Under the pieces are notes generated by a model. The model was not told the DNA's origin. It did not search any database and saw nothing but the letters and a program-made list of their open reading frames with translations. Below are positions 60,664 to 64,000 of a DNA stretch of 64,000 nucleotides, in pieces. The position numbers and the translations under genes are program-made. The DNA is from Kineococcus aurantiacus (GTDB lineage: Bacteria; Actinomycetota; Actinomycetes; Actinomycetales; Kineococcaceae): assembly GCF_013409345.1 (NCBI RefSeq), contig NZ_JACCBB010000001.1:4030001-4094000 (forward strand), in the 5' to 3' direction. Numbering within the stretch: position 1 is the first letter of the stretch; every line of letters begins with the position of its first letter.

Positions 60664-62565
60664 GTGACTCCCCGTGCCCGTGTCCGCGCCCCGCAGCTGA
60701 CCGGTCGCCGCTGGCTCAACACCGCCGGTGACCTCTCCCTGGCCGACCTGCGCGGCAAGGTGGTCCTGCTCGACTTCTGGACCAGCTGCTGCGTGAACTG
60801 CCTGCACGTCCTGGACGAGCTGCGCCCCCTGGAGGAGAAGTTCGCCGACGTCCTGGTGACCGTCGGGGTGCACTCGCCGAAGTTCGCGCACGAGGCCGAA
60901 CCCGCCACCCTGGACGCCGCCGTCGACCGCTACGGCGTGCACCACCCCGTCCTCGACGACCCCGAGCTGGCGACCTGGCAGGCGTACGCCGCGCGGGCGT
61001 GGCCGACCCTCGTCGTCGTCGACCCCCAGGGGTACGTCGTGGCGTCGATGTCGGGGGAGGGGCACGCCCACGGCCTCGACGTCCTGGTCGGCGAGCTCGT
61101 GGCCGAGCACGAGGCGAAGGGGACCCTGCACCGCGGCACCGGCCCCTACGTGCCCGCGCCCGCGGCCGGGTCCGCGCTGCGGTTCCCGGCCCGGGCGGTC
61201 CGGCTGCCCGACGGGGCGGTGCTCGTCGCGGACACCGCCCACCACCAGCTCGTCGAGCTCGAACCCGACCTGGAGACCGAGCGGCGCCGGTTCGGCACGG
61301 GGCGGCGGGGCCTGTCCGACGGCCCGGGCGCGACGTTCGCCGAACCGCAGGGGGCCGCGCTCCTGCCGCCGGAGGTCGCCGCCCGGGTCGGGTACGACGT
61401 CGTGGTGGCCGACAGCGTCAACCACGCCCTGCGCGGGCTCTCGCTGGCCGACGGCACCGTCCGCACCGTCGCCGGGACGGGGAACCAGCTGCGCCGCAGG
61501 GAAGGCGGCGGCCCGGCGCTGGAGCAGGACCTGTCCACGCCGTGGGACGTGGCGTGGTTCGACGGGCAGGTCGTCGTCGCCATGGCCGGGGTCCACCAGC
61601 TGTGGGCCTTCGACCCCGTCGAGGGCGTCGTCCGGGTCCTGGCCGGGACCACCGCCGAGGGCGTCAAGGACGGGCCGGCCGAGCAGGCGTGGTTCGCCCA
61701 GACGTCCGGGTTCGCCGTGCAGGCGACGGCCGACGGCGAGGTGCTGTGGTTCGTCGACGCCGAGACCTCCGCGCTGCGTTCGCTGCGCCGCACCGGGGAC
61801 CCCGACCGGTCGGTGCCCGTCGTCACCGACGACCGGCTCGCCAACGTGCAGTCCGTGGCGGGCGCCGGGTACGAGGTGCGCACCCACGTCGGGCAGGGGT
61901 TGTTCGACTTCGGGTTCCGCGACGGTCCCGCCGCGCAGGCGCTGCTGCAGCACCCGCTGGGCGTGGCGGTCGCCGCCGACGGCTCGATCCTCGTCGCCGA
62001 CACCTACAACGGCGCCGTGCGCCGCTACGACCCCGCCACGGGGGAGGTCACCACCGTCCTGCGCGACCTCGCCGAACCGTCCGACGTGCTCGTCGACGGG
62101 GACACGCTGGTCGTCGTCGAGAGCGCCGCGCACCGGCTGACCCGCGAGCTGACCCCGCCGGCCCTGCGGGTCGACGCCGGGGCCCACCGCGTGCAGCGTC
62201 CCCCGACGGACCTCGCGCCCGGGACCGTGGAACTCACCGTGGGTTTCACCCCGCCCTCGGGCCAGAAGCTCGACGACCGCTGGGGCGACCCCACGCGCCT
62301 CGTCGTGGCCTCCACCCCGCCGGACCTGCTCACCGAGGGGGCGGGGTCGGCCGAGGGGCTGCGCCGGACCCTGCGGTTCGCCGAGGGCGCCGAGGGCGGT
62401 GTGCTGCACGTCAGCGTGCAGGCCGCCGCGTGCGACGGGGACCCCGAGACCGGTGAGGTGCCCGAGTTCGCCGCCTGCCACCTCTACCAGCAGGACTGGG
62501 GCATCCCCGTCCGCCTCGTCGACGGCGCCGCCGCGGAACTGCCGCTGGACCTGCGCGGCGTCTAG
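60664..62565 (+). CDS. NHLRC2-like thioredoxin-NHL repeat protein
   Basis: A 633-aa cytosolic protein with an N-terminal thioredoxin-like domain (about 1-150; redox motif C42-C43-V-N-C46 in FWTSCCVNCLHVLDEL) followed by a beta-propeller of NHL-type repeats (PDGAVLVADTAHHQLVEL, YDVVVADSVNHALRGLSL, DGSILVADTYNGAVRRYD). A C-terminal beta domain ends it (about 500-633). The order and CCxxC-like motif match NHLRC2. No signal peptide. CAGGAT ends 6 nt before the GTG, again a leaderless pattern. Function in bacteria is unknown. Confidence 0.85.
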   Translation: MTPRARVRAPQLTGRRWLNTAGDLSLADLRGKVVLLDFWTSCCVNCLHVLDELRPLEEKFADVLVTVGVHSPKFAHEAEPATLDAAVDRYGVHHPVLDDPELATWQAYAARAWPTLVVVDPQGYVVASMSGEGHAHGLDVLVGELVAEHEAKGTLHRGTGPYVPAPAAGSALRFPARAVRLPDGAVLVADTAHHQLVELEPDLETERRRFGTGRRGLSDGPGATFAEPQGAALLPPEVAARVGYDVVVADSVNHALRGLSLADGTVRTVAGTGNQLRRREGGGPALEQDLSTPWDVAWFDGQVVVAMAGVHQLWAFDPVEGVVRVLAGTTAEGVKDGPAEQAWFAQTSGFAVQATADGEVLWFVDAETSALRSLRRTGDPDRSVPVVTDDRLANVQSVAGAGYEVRTHVGQGLFDFGFRDGPAAQALLQHPLGVAVAADGSILVADTYNGAVRRYDPATGEVTTVLRDLAEPSDVLVDGDTLVVVESAAHRLTRELTPPALRVDAGAHRVQRPPTDLAPGTVELTVGFTPPSGQKLDDRWGDPTRLVVASTPPDLLTEGAGSAEGLRRTLRFAEGAEGGVLHVSVQAAACDGDPETGEVPEFAACHLYQQDWGIPVRLVDGAAAELPLDLRGV

Positions 62566-62572
62566 GCCCGCG

Positions 62573-62612
62573 CCGCGGTCCGGCGGGGCCCCGTGCCCCC
62601 GCCGGGCCGCGG
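62573..62612 (+). terminator. Terminator after the NHLRC2-like gene
   Basis: A 16-bp stem with a single G-U pair (62573-62588 with 62597-62612) and an 8-nt loop, 7 nt after the stop. Confidence 0.75.
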
Positions 62613-62625
62613 CCGACCCGCGCCC

Positions 62626-62631
62626 TAAGCT
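62626..62631 (+). promoter_or_regulatory. Candidate -10 for the terminal kinase fusion gene
   Basis: TAAGCT lies 28 nt before the GTG at 62660, directly after the preceding terminator. No convincing -35 was found. Confidence 0.3.
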
Positions 62632-62659
62632 CCGCGTCACGCCGACGATCGGAGCTGAC

Positions 62660-64000
62660 GTGTCGAACCCCGCCGCCGGGGCACCCCTGTTCGACTTCTT
62701 CGCCCAGCCCTCCCTGCCCGCCCCGGACGTGCCCGCCGACGAGCTCACCCGGCTGGTCGCCCGCGAGTTCGGCCTCGACGTGCGGTTGCGGTCCCTGGGC
62801 AGCCAGCAGGACCAGAACTTCATGGCGCACGCCGTCGCCGACGACGAGCCCGTCGCCGTCCTGAAGATCAGCAACCCGGCCTTCAGCGCCGCCGAGGTCG
62901 ACCTGCAGGACCGGGTGGCCGCACTGCTGGCGCGCGAGCTGCCCGACCTGCGCGTCGCGCACGTCCTCCAGCGCGACGGGCGGGACCTGGCGGGCTGGTT
63001 CGACACCTCCCGCGGCCGCCTGCACCTGCGCCTGCTCACCGTGGTCCACGGCCGGACCCTCAACGGCTCCCGGTACCTGGCCCCGGCCGTCGTGGAGCGG
63101 ATGGGGGCGCTGGCCGCGGCCGTCAGCCGCGGCCTGGAGCACGTCGAGCACCCCGCCCAGGACCGCGTCCTGCAGTGGGACCTGCAGCACGCCCGCCGGG
63201 TCGTCGAGCTGCTGGCCCCCGGCGAACCCGACACCGCCGTGCGCGAGCGCGTCGTGGCCGCCGCCACCGCGGCGCTCGCGGTCCTCGAACCCCTCGCGGA
63301 CCGGCTGCCGGCGCAGCTGGGGCACTTCGACCTCACCGACGACAACGTCGTCGTCCCTCCCGGCGGCCGCCTGCCCGACGGGATCGTCGACTTCGGCGAC
63401 GTGCTGCGCTCCTGGCGGGTGGGGGAGCTGGCCGTGACCATCTCCTCGGTCCTGCACCACGCCGGGGCCGACGCGCGCACCACCCTGCCCGCCGTCCGGG
63501 CCTTCGACGCCGTGCGGTCGCTGACCGACGACGAGGTCGAGGCGCTGTGGCCGCTGGTCGTGCTGCGCGGGGCCGTCCTCGTCCTGTCCGGCCGCGACCA
63601 GGCCGTCCTGGACCCCGGCAACGCCTACGCCCAGGACGGGCTGGACCGGGAGTGGCGCATCCTGGAGGTGGCCACCGAACTGCCCGTGCCGGTCGTCACC
63701 GCCCTGGTCCGCCACGCCCTGGGGCGCCCGCGCACCACCCCCGCCCCCCGCCCCGCCCCCCGCCTCGCCCCGCTGCTGCCGGCCGGCACGACGGTCGACG
63801 TCCTGGACGCCGGGACCCGCTCGGAGGTCAACGACCTCGGCGCCTGGACCGACGCGGGGACGCTGCAGCGCGAGGCCGAGCGGCGGCTGGGGGCCGCCGA
63901 CGTCGTGGTCCTGCCGCACGCCGCGCCCGTCCTGACCGGCTCACCGGCCCTCAGCGCCGAGGAGCCCGCCACGGTCCCCACCGGCGCCACCTTCTGGTCC
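62660..64000 (+). CDS. APH-type kinase, N-terminal part of a large fusion protein (3'-partial)
   Basis: The frame is open from GTG 62660 (CGGAG 6 nt upstream) to the window end: 447 codons without a stop. The first 340 residues are an APH-fold kinase: DQNFMAHAVADDEPVAVLKISNP (not contiguous to the N-lobe end), catalytic GHFDLTDDNVV (His about 222, Asp about 224) and IVDFGDVLRSWRVGELAV. From about residue 375, after a Pro/Arg linker, a new domain begins (LLPAGTTVDVLDAGTRSEVNDLG). Known actinobacterial proteins of this kind are about 1000 aa: kinase, M23-like domain, class III aminotransferase. The latter two are expected beyond the window; only the kinase and linker are seen. Confidence 0.85.
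   Translation, partial: MSNPAAGAPLFDFFAQPSLPAPDVPADELTRLVAREFGLDVRLRSLGSQQDQNFMAHAVADDEPVAVLKISNPAFSAAEVDLQDRVAALLARELPDLRVAHVLQRDGRDLAGWFDTSRGRLHLRLLTVVHGRTLNGSRYLAPAVVERMGALAAAVSRGLEHVEHPAQDRVLQWDLQHARRVVELLAPGEPDTAVRERVVAAATAALAVLEPLADRLPAQLGHFDLTDDNVVVPPGGRLPDGIVDFGDVLRSWRVGELAVTISSVLHHAGADARTTLPAVRAFDAVRSLTDDEVEALWPLVVLRGAVLVLSGRDQAVLDPGNAYAQDGLDREWRILEVATELPVPVVTALVRHALGRPRTTPAPRPAPRLAPLLPAGTTVDVLDAGTRSEVNDLGAWTDAGTLQREAERRLGAADVVVLPHAAPVLTGSPALSAEEPATVPTGATFWS

Noticed and set aside
59581-63621. 1346-codon open frame on the minus strand
   Set aside because: Antisense to EamA, paiB and the NHLRC2-like gene and to the terminal kinase, all of which have clear motifs. Its translation is low-complexity and matches no family; long antisense frames are expected at this GC content.
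1-64000. tRNA/rRNA genes, insertion sequences, integrases, att sites
   Set aside because: No T-loop/acceptor pattern, transposase or integrase motif, or flanking terminal repeats were noticed in either strand; a tRNAscan or IS search was not possible here.

Overview
This window is a very GC-rich, gene-dense stretch of an actinobacterial chromosome. The order rpsB-tsf-pyrH-frr-cdsA-rlmN, then dxr-site-2 protease-ispG-GNAT-proS, then rimP-nusA-ylxR-infB-DUF503-rbfA-truB is the standard actinobacterial housekeeping backbone. A WhiG/FliA-type sigma factor at the left edge, frequent GTG starts and strong G/C third-position bias agree. A motile Kineosporiales-type organism such as Kineococcus would fit, but the genus is an inference. 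No tRNA, rRNA, IS element, prophage or CRISPR array was found.

Layout. 1-9.3 kb: sigma factor, M23 peptidase-like protein, DksA-type zinc finger protein and aminotransferase, then translation, UMP kinase and CDP-diacylglycerol genes, rlmN and a DivIVA-repeat protein. 9.3-15.2 kb: an F420/FMN-type oxidoreductase, a PucR regulator divergent from gabT-gabD, and a secreted trypsin-like protease. 15.3-20 kb: MEP-pathway genes dxr and ispG flanking the site-2 protease, then a GNAT protein. 20-29.3 kb: accessory catabolism, with a second succinate-semialdehyde dehydrogenase, a GPR1/FUN34/YaaH-type membrane protein, two VOC proteins, and a cluster of a DavB-type amino acid 2-monooxygenase, a ureohydrolase, an XRE-cupin regulator, an APC permease and a nitrilase-type amidase. 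29.3-46.3 kb: proS to truB, with a kinase/class III aminotransferase pair, a degraded DUF3592 gene and an inserted MFS/TetR pair. 46.3-57.6 kb: an acyltransferase, a dicarboxylate/amino acid symporter behind a leader peptide, and a polyol-type operon (three SDRs, a zinc dehydrogenase, a CUT2 ABC transporter) with a SorC-family regulator. 57.6-64 kb: a MocR regulator/EamA transporter pair, PaiB, an NHLRC2-like thioredoxin protein, and the start of a large kinase fusion that runs off the window.

How the genes work together. The 23.5-29.3 kb cluster has the enzymes expected for the oxygenase route of arginine breakdown: arginine to 4-guanidinobutanamide (monooxygenase), to 4-guanidinobutanoate (amidase), to GABA plus urea (ureohydrolase). 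GabT and two GabD-like dehydrogenases in the same window would carry GABA to succinate. The polyol operon and its SDR have two promoters with the same 16-bp palindrome at the same distance from a -35 element, next to the SorC gene. Several genes have a -10-like hexamer 5-9 nt before the start codon, suggesting widespread leaderless transcription.
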